DNA of 20,857 bases from Schizophyllum amplum (GCA_007026445.1 VDMD01000258.1:1-20857); one strand, 5' to 3'; counted from the first letter of the stretch, positions 1 to 8,671 are shown. Made by a program: numbers and translations. Notes: a model not told the origin generated them from the letters alone.

Positions 1-649
1 CCCTTCTCCCTCCTCCTCCCTTCTCCCTCTCCTCCTCTCCTCCCTCCTCCTCATCCCTCATCCCTCCTCTTCCTCCCGCCGTCTGCCAGCCATGATCGCC
101 GTCCTCCACCTCGTGTGCATGCCGCATGCTAATGGAACAGGGAGAGGGAAGCGAGGGGGTTAAGTCCGCCCCTCCCCTCGCGCTCCCTCCCCCCTCGCCG
201 TCGTCCTGCCTCATTCCTTCCCCTCCGTCACCCCCCTTCATTCCTTTCTCCCCTTTTTCGTCGCCCTCCCCCTCTGTCACCCCCTCCCCCTCGTCTCCCC
301 CTCCCCCCTCGTCCCTCCCTCCTCCCCTCCCTCTCCCTCGTTACCCCTCCGTCCCTTCCCCTTCTTCCCCTCGTCTCCCCCCTCATTCCCCCCCCCTTTT
401 TCGTCCTCCCCTCCCTCCCTCCTCCTCCCTCCCGTCCCCTCCCTCGCCGTCGCCTCCATCATCCTCCCCTCCGTTGTCCTCCCCCTCCTCGCCTCCCCTC
501 CCCGCCGTGCTCCCCTCCCCCGCTCTGTGTCGCCCCCTCCCCCCTTTCGTCGCCCTCCTCCCTCCGTAATCCCCCTTTCGTTGCCCTCCTCCCCTCCTCT
601 GTCACCCCCTCCCTCGACCACCTCCTTCCGTCGCCCCCTTCGACAGCCC
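1..649. repeat. Polypyrimidine tract, copy 1
   Basis: Almost pure C/T on the plus strand, made of irregular CCCTCC, CCTCGTC and CCTCCT runs. It is interrupted by one ordinary-composition island at about 85-160. It begins immediately beyond the GPHR stop codon, so on the GPHR sense strand it would be a G/A-rich 3' UTR or terminator region. Long open frames crossing it (proline-rich on plus, Arg/Gly-rich on minus) follow from the composition and are not genes. The internal order differs substantially from the second copy (10976-11648), as expected of a slippage-prone tract. Confidence 0.9.
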
Positions 650-2439
650 CTACCTCCCCATCCATCTACCCGATCCGCCGTCCACCTAACGAATACCGAC
701 ACCGCCGTCGTCGCCAGAAACGCACAGTCGAACAGCGGGCCAAACACCTCGTACGCGGGGATCGTAGAGAAGAGGTTGTTGTCGTGCGCGTTGCCATCCG
801 TGTCTGTCTTCTCGGGCGGGAAAGACGTACGCAGCTGCACATGGTGGAGAGAAGGTAGATGCCCTGCAGAGATGCGAGGTGAGTCAGGTTGAGGAGCAAA
901 CGAGTTGGGACTCACGATGAGCTCGGCGAGCACCAGCAACATCAGCGATGCTCCGAGGTTGCGGCTAGTTACCTGGAGAGCCTGCAAAGAGGGTCGTGTA
1001 AGGCAGCGCAGCAGGCGGGACGGCTAGCACGCACCCTTGTCACCCCCCTGAGCACAAGCCTCAAGCTCATCAATATGATACGCCGACCAGCCCTAGGCTG
1101 ATCTGCCTCGATATCAACGCGACGTCGTCCCGTCCTACCACTTCCTCCCGGGACACAATAGACAAGGAATACGCGAGGAGGTCGGTCAGCAAGTCGGACG
1201 TGGTTGTGTTGTAACCGGCGTTGCTAGGGAACAGGAGGTGGAGAGCGGACTGGCGGCGTGTGAGTAGGTTTCGCACGTGCGGGGCATAACACTCACGCTG
1301 ACGATGCGCACGACGCAGTAGACCGCGAATAGGCGCCCGACAACCGCGACGACGCGCCCACGGAAGGTGCGTCGGTACGTGTGCTCTTGATACCGCCGCG
1401 TGAGATCGTCAAAATTGCGGCTCATTTCGGCCTCGAGGGCGGAGGCCTTTCATTTCTTGAGCTCCTGGAAGACTTGTGAGTATTGAACTGTGGGTGTAGA
1501 TGGCACGCACTGCTGTCACCTCCCGGAAGCTCGTCGCACGCGCGAGATCCACGACCCGTCCGTCGAGACGCAGAGGTGCGGGTCAGCTCGCCGTTCAGCG
1601 TGGCCAGATCTGCGCGGATGCGGTCCAAGCTATGCTCGGCGGCCCGCAGGTCCTGCTCCGTCGGCAGGCTCTTTGCACGGTTGACGAATGGCAGGTATGG
1701 CCACGCGCTGCTGATCGCACCAAAGCCCGATAGGAGCCCGAGGATGGTCGTGCCCAGCACGACAAGGCGCGCGAGGACGCCCGCAACGAAGCCGGTGGGA
1801 GCCAGTGCGCCGGGGAGGGGGATGTAGGAGAGGGCGGAGAGGTAGAGGACGACGGGGATGAGGTTGAGGAGCAGCCGCGGGCTGCAGACGCGCGAGGGGG
1901 ACGCGTCGCGAGCGCTGGCGCCGACAGAGAGGACGAGGCTGATGGAGGAGGGAATTGTCAAGATGATGTTGACGAGGAGAAGCGCAAGGGAGATCTTCCA
2001 CTGCACGAGGCGTACGCTGAGGAGTGGGCGATGAGCGGGGCGACGACTGCGCGTGCACACATGAACACACCTGGGCTGGAACATGCTCATGCCCTGGCAC
2101 AAAGCAGGAAGAACATCGTGCACGTCTCGTGAAGCAGCTCGCGAATACGACGCGCGAGATCGTCGAATGCAGTGTCGACCGCGGTGGCTGCGCCGAGCGG
2201 CCGGATGGCATGGGCAGCGTTTCCAACTCGATCGAGGGGACTTGGAGCTCGTCCTCTGCGGCAGCGCCGACGGGCAGAGACAGATCTTGTAGATCGGCGT
2301 ATAGACTATGAATTAGGTATCTGCGGCACCCGAGGAAGAAGCCCCCACTGCAGGGGGTCAGCGCGAGGTGTTGATGAAGAGAGACCGCGTACCGGATGCA
2401 AAGAATTGCAGCATGCTCGAGCACAGCGCTAGCAGACAT
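650..2439 (-). CDS. GPHR: Golgi pH regulator (GPHR/ABA-GPCR family) homologue, copy 1, disrupted
   Basis: Homologue of GPHR, a multipass Golgi membrane protein; the family is linked to anion conductance and acidification of the Golgi lumen. Exons (minus): 2439-2386, 2347-2071, 2016-1297, 1249-1035, 981-916 and 863-650, with GT-AG introns of about 38-55 nt. Family signatures are the N-terminal GPHR-domain segment ILGLLSGFGA, the link NFDDLTRRYQE, then LISRQISLGLVG and a C-terminal STIPAYEVFGPLFD. About nine hydrophobic segments are visible and the total would be about 515 aa, normal for the family. The start MSASAVLEHA is the first Met before the GLFLGCRRYL segment. As written it is not open. 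Indels lie near 2340, 2130, 1078, 852 and 660 (the last removes the stop found in copy 2). A TGA lies in frame at 1450-1452, and the frame breaks near 1567. Family assignment is strong; functionality is doubtful or masked by sequence errors. Confidence 0.85.
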
Positions 2440-2633
2440 TGTTGACTGTGCAGCGGAAACGAAAGGGGAGGTGCCCACTGCTATGAGGGACCGTCGGCTG
2501 GGTTAGACCGCCTGAAGCGAGACGAACATGAGCGTTGTGGACAAGACGCAGCGACGTCGCACAGCCACGGCCAAGGACGCCTGCTCCGCCTAGGAGGGTG
2601 GATGCGAGGACGGGCTCTGACAGGACGCCCCGC

Positions 2634-2640
2634 TATAAAT
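2634..2640 (+). promoter_or_regulatory. TATA box candidate, copy 1
   Basis: TATAAAT follows a GC-rich stretch and precedes CCCCCC. It points away from GPHR, about 195 nt upstream of the GPHR start. No convincing coding frame follows within a few hundred bases, so if used it would drive a short or noncoding transcript. The site is the same in copy 2. Confidence 0.35.
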
Positions 2641-3066
2641 CCCCCCGCGGCGGCAGGGCGGCGATGTGTCGATCAGTCCGTTGCGACGAGTGACGTGACG
2701 AGATCACGGTTCGACTACTGCTATCGGCGCTGCTTACACTCCTGTTTGGGAAGAGAGAGCTGCAAACTTAACGCCCTTTATATGTGTATACAACTCGCCA
2801 GCCGCTGCAGCTACGGTCTTCGGACTTGCCGGACTGGCATCTGCTGCCCAATACAAGCCTGCCTTGCTCTTTTCCAAGCCTCTCGCTGCCTCCCTGCCTA
2901 TGCTATTAGCTCCTCAACTCCCAGATCCAGCCGCCGATATCACGCTCCGTGACTAGATATATCCGGGTAAGGTATAGAAATACTTGGACCCATCGGCGCG
3001 CGCGATTGCCATCGTTTTTGGACAGCACCTTCAATTCCTTGACATATCATGCCTTGTCTTTCCCTT

Positions 3067-3125
3067 GAGCTGGCCACCCTCCTCCCTCTCTCGCAATCCT
3101 CTCTCTCGCCGCTTTTGGCCAGCTC
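3067..3125. repeat. 10-bp inverted repeat flanking a CT-rich spacer
   Basis: GAGCTGGCCA at 3067-3076 is perfectly complementary to TGGCCAGCTC at 3116-3125. The spacer is 39 nt and rich in C/T. It could form a stem-loop in RNA or a binding site with twofold symmetry. It recurs unchanged in copy 2 at about 14070-14128. Confidence 0.6.
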
Positions 3126-3211
3126 CCTGAACTCTCCTACCGCCGGTTGCCTCCTCGTGCACTCGAAATTTATTTTATCTCCGCCAGACTTTCTGCGCAG
3201 ACGCCCCCTAG

Positions 3212-3292
3212 AATAAATCCCGATCATTTTGCGCTCGACCGTCGCACTGACTACCGCCGCAATCACCTCATCCCTGTAATAAATCCCGATCA
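3212..3292. repeat. Two 15-nt direct repeats AATAAATCCCGATCA
   Basis: Identical 15-mers at 3212-3226 and 3278-3292, 66 nt apart. Each contains AATAAA, a polyadenylation-like hexamer on the plus strand. Copy 2 carries the pair at 14215-14229 and 14281-14295. This could be a duplicated regulatory box or poly(A) element; function unknown. Confidence 0.65.
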
Positions 3293-3677
3293 ATTCTACA
3301 GCCTGCTGGACCCTTGTTACAGCAGCTCTATTGTGCATCGAGTTTGTCTTTGAACAACGGTGTTTGCACAATGTATTCAAGTTCAAGGACAGGCTACGAG
3401 TAAGAATACAAGTCAATTCACGAGCTAGAACTACACAAACGACCACCGAGACCAGGCTTCATCAGGTCAAAACGCTCAAAACCACAAGTCCACGGATGTC
3501 TCGCCACCCTGCCTCATCACATCGCATGGGTGGCCTGAGAGTCGTGAAAGCGCCGACTCACAGTGCGTCAGTGCACAGGAAAAGCGCCATAAATGCGCTG
3601 CCAGTCTTCACCGACGTTCTCGAGTTCACATGTACTCGACAAAGGCATCGAAAGCGCCGTGAAACTCGTCTAATCCC

Positions 3678-3848
3678 ATGGCTAACAGGAAGCAGACCCC
3701 GCGTGTAAGCACACCTCATTCGCGGGAACGCTACCGCCTCGCCGGACGGCGGTCTATTGCCTCAACGCCCAAGTCGTCTTCGGTCCTCCTCGCCAGACGT
3801 CGCCTAAGCCTGCTCGCCGGACGGCGATCTGTTGCCTCAACGCTATAG
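3678..3848 (+). CDS. Small ORF, 56 aa, basic, built on the 30-nt module
   Basis: ATG at 3678 to TAG at 3846-3848, sequence identical in copy 2 (14682-14852). It starts MANRKQTPRVSTPHSRERY and then runs through two full copies and one partial copy of the 30-nt module, each read in the same frame as LAGRRS(I/V)AST. The product would be very basic and Ser/Thr-rich, with repeated RRS motifs of the kind basophilic kinases recognise. It has no known domain and I saw no intron or promoter for it. It is either a genuine small repeat protein or a minisatellite that happens to stay open. I cannot assign a function. Confidence 0.3.
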   Translation: MANRKQTPRVSTPHSRERYRLAGRRSIASTPKSSSVLLARRRLSLLAGRRSVASTL

Positions 3849-4387
3849 TCGGTGCCTTAGGCCGCTCGCCGGACGTCGATCCATTGCTTCAGGACCTCGG
3901 CCGGACCCGTCAGCATGACGCGCATTCGCGTACGAGGTCGGGCTACTCACCTGGACAGCGGGACCACGACATGTGCGTCAAAGTCGTGCTCGTCAAAGTC
4001 GTGCTCGGCGGACGTCGATCCATTGCCTCGTCGCCTAAGCCGCGCCCGAAGCGGCGCTCGCCGGGCCTCAGCGCCCGCCGGAAGGCGATGTGTTGCCTCA
4101 GCGCCCGCGGGAGTGCCATACGTTGCCTTAGCGCTCGCGGGAAGGCCATACGTTGCCTCAGCGCTTCGGGGGACGCGAGGGTGAGGTCGAAATGAGGGCA
4201 ATGAGTAGGGCGCTCGCCGGAAGAAGATACATTGCTTCACGACTTCGTTAGCGCGTCTTCGACTCCACGGAAAAGAGCACGTATGTCAGTGCCTTCGGTG
4301 GACGCTATGAGATGGGGGTGCAATGATGGGGGCGCGAGGATGGACTCGCAGACGCCGCTCGCCGGAAGAAAATACATTGCTTCACGA
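3738..4387 (+). repeat. 30-nt module cluster (minisatellite-like), copy 1
   Basis: A 30-nt module of form CTCGCCGGACG-CGATC-ATTGCCTCA recurs at 3738, 3813, 3865, 4004, 4213 and 4358, with a partial copy at 3788. A divergent tandem block of about 3.5 units of exactly 30 nt lies at 4066-4169. Inside the module CGCCG-GA-CGGCG is self-complementary. The translated frame LAGRRSIAS is kept in the full-length modules, although the modules themselves are irregularly spaced. Copy 2 has the same series from 14742 to 15387 with a few deletions. Confidence 0.85.
3977..4006. repeat. Perfect 15-nt tandem duplication
   Basis: GTCAAAGTCGTGCTC occurs twice without spacer at 3977-3991 and 3992-4006, directly before a 30-nt module. 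It adds five codons in frame and looks like a recent slippage event within the minisatellite region. Confidence 0.8.
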
Positions 4388-4656
4388 CCTTATCAGCGCC
4401 CTATTCACATCAGGAAAGGGGCCACGTACCATCTCAACGTCCTTCTTCACTCCCAAGATCACAGAATTCCGCTAGACTCCCCGCGCGAATTTTCAAAGAA
4501 CGAGCTCATTTTGCAGCGATTTCAGGGTCGAAATTGTCGTCGGTGCGTCAGGAATTGTTCAGAGCGTGCGAAGAGTCGGAGGGCGCTGGGGGTCCTACAT
4601 GTCCAGTCAGCATGGAAATACAAGGTAAATTGTCCAACACACCTGGCCAAGTTCGC

Positions 4657-4675
4657 GGCGGCGCTGCGCGCCGCC
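4657..4675. repeat. GC hairpin, 8-bp stem with 3-nt loop (first of four per unit)
   Basis: GGCGGCGC-TGC-GCGCCGCC is a perfect stem-loop. The same stem recurs at 4891-4909 (loop TGC), 5211-5229 (loop GTA) and 9405-9423 (loop GCA). In copy 2 it recurs at 15656, 15890, 16213 and 20410. The stem sequence stays invariant while the loop and flanks vary. Confidence 0.85.
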
Positions 4676-4882
4676 CGCCGCTCTCCCAAAACCGCAGAAA
4701 TCCGCTAAACTTCCCGCGCGAATTTCTTGGAAAACGACCTCATTTTGCATCGATTTTGACGTCTGAATCGTTGCCAGAACGACGTCCGCTTGGACCGGGG
4801 AAAGGGGTTGTCGGGAGTTGACGAGAACCCTGAGGTGGTTTTAGCATGTAAATACAAGATAAATTGACCAACGCACCTCAAC

Positions 4883-5052
4883 AAGTGCGCGGCGGCGCTG
4901 CGCGCCGCCCGCCGCGCTCCTAATCCTCCCCCCAAGTCGAAAACATCCTCGAGAACCCCCGCGCGAGTCTGGGGAAATTCGCGTTCATTTTGCATTTATT
5001 TTAGTGCTAGGAACGCCGTCGAAATCCTCCCCGCTTGGACCGGCCGATGGGG
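4883..5052 (+). repeat. Left inverted-repeat arm of a ~4.5-kb segment, copy 1
   Basis: The outer 35 nt (4883-4917, beginning AAGTGCGCGG and containing the hairpin) are perfectly complementary to 9397-9431. Similarity continues inward through CCCGCGCGA, TTCATTTTGCAT and GCTTGGACCGGC up to about GATGGGG at 5052. Outside position 4883 the similarity to the right arm stops abruptly, which gives a sharp boundary. The arms enclose genes A, B and C. No target-site duplication is visible beside the boundary. Confidence 0.7.
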
Positions 5053-6061
5053 TGAAAGGCGAGCGGGGGCGTCCCGTGGCCATGACGACAGCGCGCGCGG
5101 AGGTGGCGAGGTTCGGGGGGGAGGCCCATGGTGAGGTCTCGCGGGGCGCTCTACGACGGGGTTAGTGCTAGGTATCAGCAGTGTAGCATTTTGAGCTCAC
5201 TTGACGACAGGGCGGCGCGTAGCGCCGCCTGCTGAGCTCCGTCGCTCGTCGCCGCAGCCGTTTGTGGCTATTCTGACTGCGCTCGTTGCGATCATTTGGA
5301 CGGTCGACCGGCCGTCCAAGGGGCGAGCGTGGACGTGTTCTAGGGGCGAGTTGTCGAGTGTCGGAGATGTTGCGGGAGTCGCATTGCATGGTGGGTATGG
5401 GAGCTTGAGTGCGAGGCAAAGGGCGCTAGTTGCAAGGTCAACGAGGTAAACATGACGCTGGTCACGACCGAGCGAAGAGGGAGAAGCTAAATGACGATGA
5501 GCATATAAGTAAAACACGCCGTCCGGACATGCGAGCGCTCACGGAACTCGCGGGGTACGGCGCAAAACAAGACCAAACTCACCAAGGCGACCGATCATAC
5601 GGCATACCCTGAGTCTGCCCTGAGCGTGGAATCTCTGCATTTGGGCCTCCGGCGTCTCGTGCGGGTGTTTATTCTCAACACCCCAGTCGCGCTCACAAGG
5701 CCGTCGGCGGCACCGTGAATTCCCGGTGCGATGAGTACTCTGAACGGTGCCGCCGACGGCGGGCGGGCGAGGCTGGGCCGTCGAGAAACCGCGCGACGCG
5801 GCGGTCTCTGAATAAGCGCCGCACTTTGTAGAGCTAGACGGGTAGAAGTACATCTGATACAATTTATGAGCTTGCATGAAGCAAGTACCTCGGCGGCGGG
5901 GAGGTGCGCGAGTTCACCGCGAGGACGACGATGGGACAGAGCAAGCGGGACTTGTTCAAAATTCGGAATGGGACGCGCGCGGGGTTCGGTCCGCATCCGC
6001 CGACTGCTGTCAATCTCGCGCCCCCAACTTCGCTTCCCGCCCATCGTTCTTGTCTCCTGCT
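5053..6061. other. Noncoding stretch inside the inverted repeats, copy 1
   Basis: No convincing gene on either strand; open frames here change between the two copies through indels. It contains the hairpin at 5211-5229, an 8-bp inverted repeat TTGGACGG / CCGTCCAA at 5296-5303 and 5312-5319, and the 17-bp inverted repeat at 5700-5760. The frame leading into gene A is open from 5876, but copy 2 breaks it near 16955, so I place the gene A start at 6062. Confidence 0.45.
5700..5760. repeat. Perfect 17-bp inverted repeat, 27-nt loop
   Basis: GCCGTCGGCGGCACCGT at 5700-5716 is fully complementary to 5744-5760. The loop is 27 nt and includes GAATTC. In copy 2 the left arm (16703-16719) is intact and the right arm (16747-16762) has lost one C. 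It could be a strong RNA stem-loop, a terminator-like structure or the footprint of an element. It lies about 300 nt upstream of gene A. Confidence 0.85.
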
Positions 6062-7539
6062 ATGATGGCGATACCGGCATCTTGCTTGCACCTTGATACA
6101 TTCATCGCAGAGGAGCGACGCGCGAAGCGTGAGTGGATCGCTCGCAATACGCGAATGAGTTTCGGGTGGCGCGCACCTCGCTCGCGCATCTAAGACGCCC
6201 GGCTTCGGTCTGGCACCGGGGATGGGCCAGACACAGCCGAGGTGAGCGTCCTACACCACCAGAACACGCACAGCAAGTACCGATGGGCGGGATTACGGTC
6301 CCACCTTATCGTTCCAGAAGATGGAAGAGTTTTGCATGTAGAACTCGACCACTTCGTGTCCGTAAGTTGTCACCCAAAGCCAAATATTCCCGGCTCAAAA
6401 CTTGTTCACTTAGTGTTTAGAAACCGGCTTCCGCTGTCCGATGCGCGATCTTTGCCTCCAACGTTGCGTTGTGTCGCGAACAAGGGCGTTTTTGTTATGT
6501 GGCGTCGTTTTTGGTGAGCCCGTAGCGTAGTCGTTTGAGCTGAGGCTGACGTTCTCGATGACTCATTCTAGTCTACCAACATGCATCTCGACGCTTCAGG
6601 CCTCAACCCGCGGCTCCGCACCTTCCTTGACACGGTATGCCACACCCTCTCCTCATCCCCTGCTGCCTCACCGCGCGCCCAGACTTCCAGCTGACGACAC
6701 CGCATTCACGCTGTTGCTTCCCGAGGTCCGTCCGAACATACGTATGATGACACGCTGGCCGCCGGACACCGCGCGCGGTCGCGGTAGCACGATTCCTTTA
6801 CGCGGGTGTTCCGCCTCTCCGCATCTTCCATCGGAATCCAGTGAGTTTTCGCTCTCAGATACAGGGTCCTGGTCGCTGACATATCCCATCAAAATGATGG
6901 AAACGTGATGCGAGACGACGAGGGCGACGGTGCGCTCGCCGTCGCTCTGCACGATTCCTCCTCGCTCACAGGGCGCGTTCTGCACCCATACAGCCCAGAC
7001 ACCCGGCTATACGTGTACTCCATGACGAGAATATATTTTGTGTTGAGCTCTCGGTGAAGGATGCGGTCGACGAGGTGGGCGACGCGCGCCGGCGGCGCGC
7101 TGCTCTTCGAGCAGCCAAAGGCTTCCAAAAGGGGATCTCACTGATCTCTCAAGTTCAACAACAACACCGACTTTGCTGGCGCCTTGTCGTGTCCTCGTCG
7201 CTTCGTCACGCGTTACGAGTCACTCAAGGCACACTGCGCTACTACTCTGTCGTGCTCTGCTCGACGCGGCGCACGACAAGGACCATGCAAAACGACTTGG
7301 ACGCGCTGTGGCGCGTCGACTGGCGGGCTCGCAGAACTTCCGCCCATCCGGCGGCAACTTCTCGCGCGGCCGCTCATGCCCGAGTCGGTATGTTCCCACT
7401 TGATTGCGTTGCTACCGGGTTGACGTGTGATGCAGGGGAGCGTCGGCGAGAAACCAGCGCCTTTGGCGCCCTCACCGAATCTTCCGCTTTCCGGGGTCCA
7501 GATCTCGGCCTCAAACTCGCCGCGTGGTACCCGGCGTAG
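6062..7539 (+). CDS. Unidentified multi-exon gene A, copy 1
   Basis: I do not recognise this protein. Four 5' exons splice with consistent phase and no stop: 6062-6128, 6195-6361, 6421-6513 and 6572-6634. Together they give about 130 codons starting MMAIPASCLHLDTFIAEE and including HLIVPEDGRVLHVELDHFVS. Introns are 58-66 nt with donors GTGAGT, GTAAGT and GTGAGC; the first acceptor (TAAG) is weak. At the 3' end a frame containing RVLHDENIFCVELSVKDAV runs to 7387. It splices over a canonical 48-nt intron (7388-7435, GTATGT...GCAG) into a last exon ending at TAG 7537-7539, just upstream of the gene B TATA box. The middle (6635 to about 7000) could not be resolved; it may be further introns or a second gene. 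It lies inside the inverted repeats. Confidence 0.5.
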
Positions 7540-7599
7540 CTTGATGGAACACTGCGGAACTGAATTGGTTGCCCGCGGCAGAAATAGCCGTCGGGCAGG

Positions 7600-7606
7600 T
7601 ATAAAG
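7600..7606 (+). promoter_or_regulatory. TATA box and pyrimidine-rich leader of gene B, copy 1
   Basis: TATAAAG at 7600-7606 is followed by a C/T-rich leader (about 7617-7690) and an ATG at 7710 in context CTATCATGG. The layout (TATA box, CT stretch, then a start codon about 100 nt downstream) is typical of well-transcribed basidiomycete genes. Gene A stops about 60 nt upstream. The arrangement is identical in copy 2. Confidence 0.7.
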
Positions 7607-7709
7607 ACCAGTCAGTTCCTCTGGTTTTCGACATCACCTTCCCCACTCTCTTATACTCATCTAATCCTTCGTCTTCTTACCTGTCATACCTAGACGTCGC
7701 CGGGCTATC

Positions 7710-8671
7710 ATGGGCTCGATTACTTGGTGAGTTTTCTGCTCAGGCCGTCCTACAGCCTGGTAATCATTTCGCTCCAGGTCCGCTTTATCGTGATGCAATC
7801 CATCGTCACTCCTAACACGCAGTTCCTCAACGTCCGTCTCGATATTTGTTTAGCCTCTCCTATTATCCTGTCTTTGTCTACTGATCATCTCTCTCCAGGT
7901 CCGCTCGCTTTATCCTGTCACTCCCGACACGCAGCTCGTCAACGTTTGTCTCGACTATTGGTAAGTTTCTCCTAGTATCCAGTCCTCGTTTACTGATCAC
8001 TTCGCTCCAGCTCGCTTTATCCAACCGCACATCAACTTTGCAAACATCCAGCTATCCTCCCTGTCACTCGCGACACGCGGTCAGTCAACGCTTCGTTCTC
8101 TGTGTCACTCAGTCGGTCTTTTCATTCATCTTTAAATGAACTCGATACTAATCGTTGTTACTCCAGGACACAAGCTCGATTACCGCTCAGGGCGCGTGCC
8201 AGTAAGTTTTTATATTGACTTGAATATGAAACTGACCTCACGCAGCTTGCTTCTTACCATGACGTCTATCCGCCTGCCGCGCCCGTCCGCCTCGGCTGGC
8301 GCGCTGGCCGACGTCGAGCGTCTTCAACTGCCGTCGATGCCGCCGGCGACGACCTCAGCTCCTCGGTCGACGGCGACCTTGTCCCTCACGCCACTCCTCG
8401 GACAGGACGAGAGACCGCCGGAGATGTCCGCCGACGTTGTTCTCGACGAGCGCAACCCGCTTGCCTCGTCCTCGTGACAACCGCGGCGGGCGTCGCGGAT
8501 CGTCTCGGAGGACGTCTCTCTCGGCGTGATGGACGGCGAAGGTCAGGGTCTCGCGCGTTCTCGACGCCTCGGGCGTTGTACTCAATGCGCTGGTGCACAG
8601 GCGCGTTGCCGCGACCTCTCTGCTACGCACAGCGTGCTTATAACCTTGCAGATGCGCCTCTAGTGCTGTGA
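7710..8671 (+). CDS. Unidentified five-exon gene B, 202 aa, copy 1
   Basis: Function unknown. The exons 7710-7726, 7899-7960, 8011-8079, 8167-8201 and 8246-8671 join in phase with no stop, giving 202 aa that begin MGSITW. Introns 2-4 are 50, 87 and 44 nt. They start GTAAGT, GTCAGT and GTAAGT and end in CCAG or GCAG, with ACTAATC or CTGAC branch-like sites. Exons 2 and 3 are related: both begin ARFI and share LSL(P/A)TR. Intron 1 (7727-7898) contains a third, decayed copy of this exon with a TGA in that frame. The middle reads IQPHINFANIQLSSLSLATR and then HKLDYRSGRVPLAYHDVYPP; the C-terminal half is Arg-rich. The two coding differences from copy 2 (GTG/GTT, AAC/AAT) are both synonymous in this frame. 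No signal peptide or domain was recognised. Confidence 0.5.
7781..8125 (+). repeat. Three tandem exon-plus-intron units in gene B, copy 1
   Basis: Units start with CGCTTTATC at 7781, 7906 and 8013, so the spacing is 125 and 107 nt. Each unit holds an exon-like block (TCACTC..GACACGC..TCAACG..GTCTCGA), a donor region and an intron ending ACTGATCA...CTCCAG. The second unit keeps a good donor (TTGGTAAGTTTC). The first has TTTGTTTAGCC at that place and an in-frame TGA. The third carries an insertion inside the exon. Confidence 0.75.

Larger units (their letters stand above)
2440..3677. other. Divergent intergenic region, copy 1
   Basis: No recognisable gene. It lies upstream of GPHR on the minus strand. 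It holds a TATA box facing right (2634), a 10-bp inverted repeat (3067-3076 and 3116-3125), a CT-rich stretch at about 3040-3110 and a 15-nt direct repeat (3212 and 3278). A short frame from ATG at 2528 (MSVVDKTQRR) stops after 21 codons. The minus-strand 168-codon frame at 2940-3446 is the same in both copies but has no recognisable domain and no intron signals. I do not call it a gene. Confidence 0.5.
4461..5052 (+). repeat. Tandem ~234-nt repeat, about 2.5 units, copy 1
   Basis: Three units are recognised by shared blocks: a CATG-AAATACAAG start (4611, 4845), a GC hairpin, then CCCGCGCGA, TCATTTTGCA and GCTTGGACCGG. The hairpin-bearing parts start near 4649 and 4883. The first unit (4461-4610) lacks the hairpin half. 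Spacing is 233-234 nt between units one and two and 234-245 nt between two and three. Units are perhaps 65-80 percent alike, so the array is old. Single-frame ORFs through it are accidental. An inverted copy lies at 9250-9431. Confidence 0.8.

Noticed and set aside
126..569. 147-codon proline-rich frame, and the 266-codon frame at 11122-11922
   Set aside because: Both are translations of the polypyrimidine tract. They differ between copies, and the longer one runs into antisense of GPHR exons. Low-complexity composition explains the absence of stops.
277..987. 236-codon minus-strand frame ending in Arg/Gly-rich sequence
   Set aside because: Its first part is GPHR exons 5-6 read through the unspliced intron. 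The Gly/Arg tail arises because a one-base loss removes the GPHR stop that is intact at 11649 in copy 2.
2690..2740. Possible tRNA B-box (GGTTCGACTAC)
   Set aside because: The box lacks the final TCC, and no matching A-box, acceptor stem or anticodon arm can be folded around it.
2940..3446. 168-codon minus-strand frame, identical in both copies (13943-14449)
   Set aside because: No domain, no splice sites, composition unlike a typical protein, and it includes the paired 15-nt repeats and CT-rich DNA. Identity between copies is not informative because neighbouring noncoding DNA is also identical.
3738..4387. CRISPR-like array from regularly sized 30-nt repeats
   Set aside because: Spacing is irregular, repeats are degenerate, no uniform spacers exist, and the genome is eukaryotic with spliced genes.
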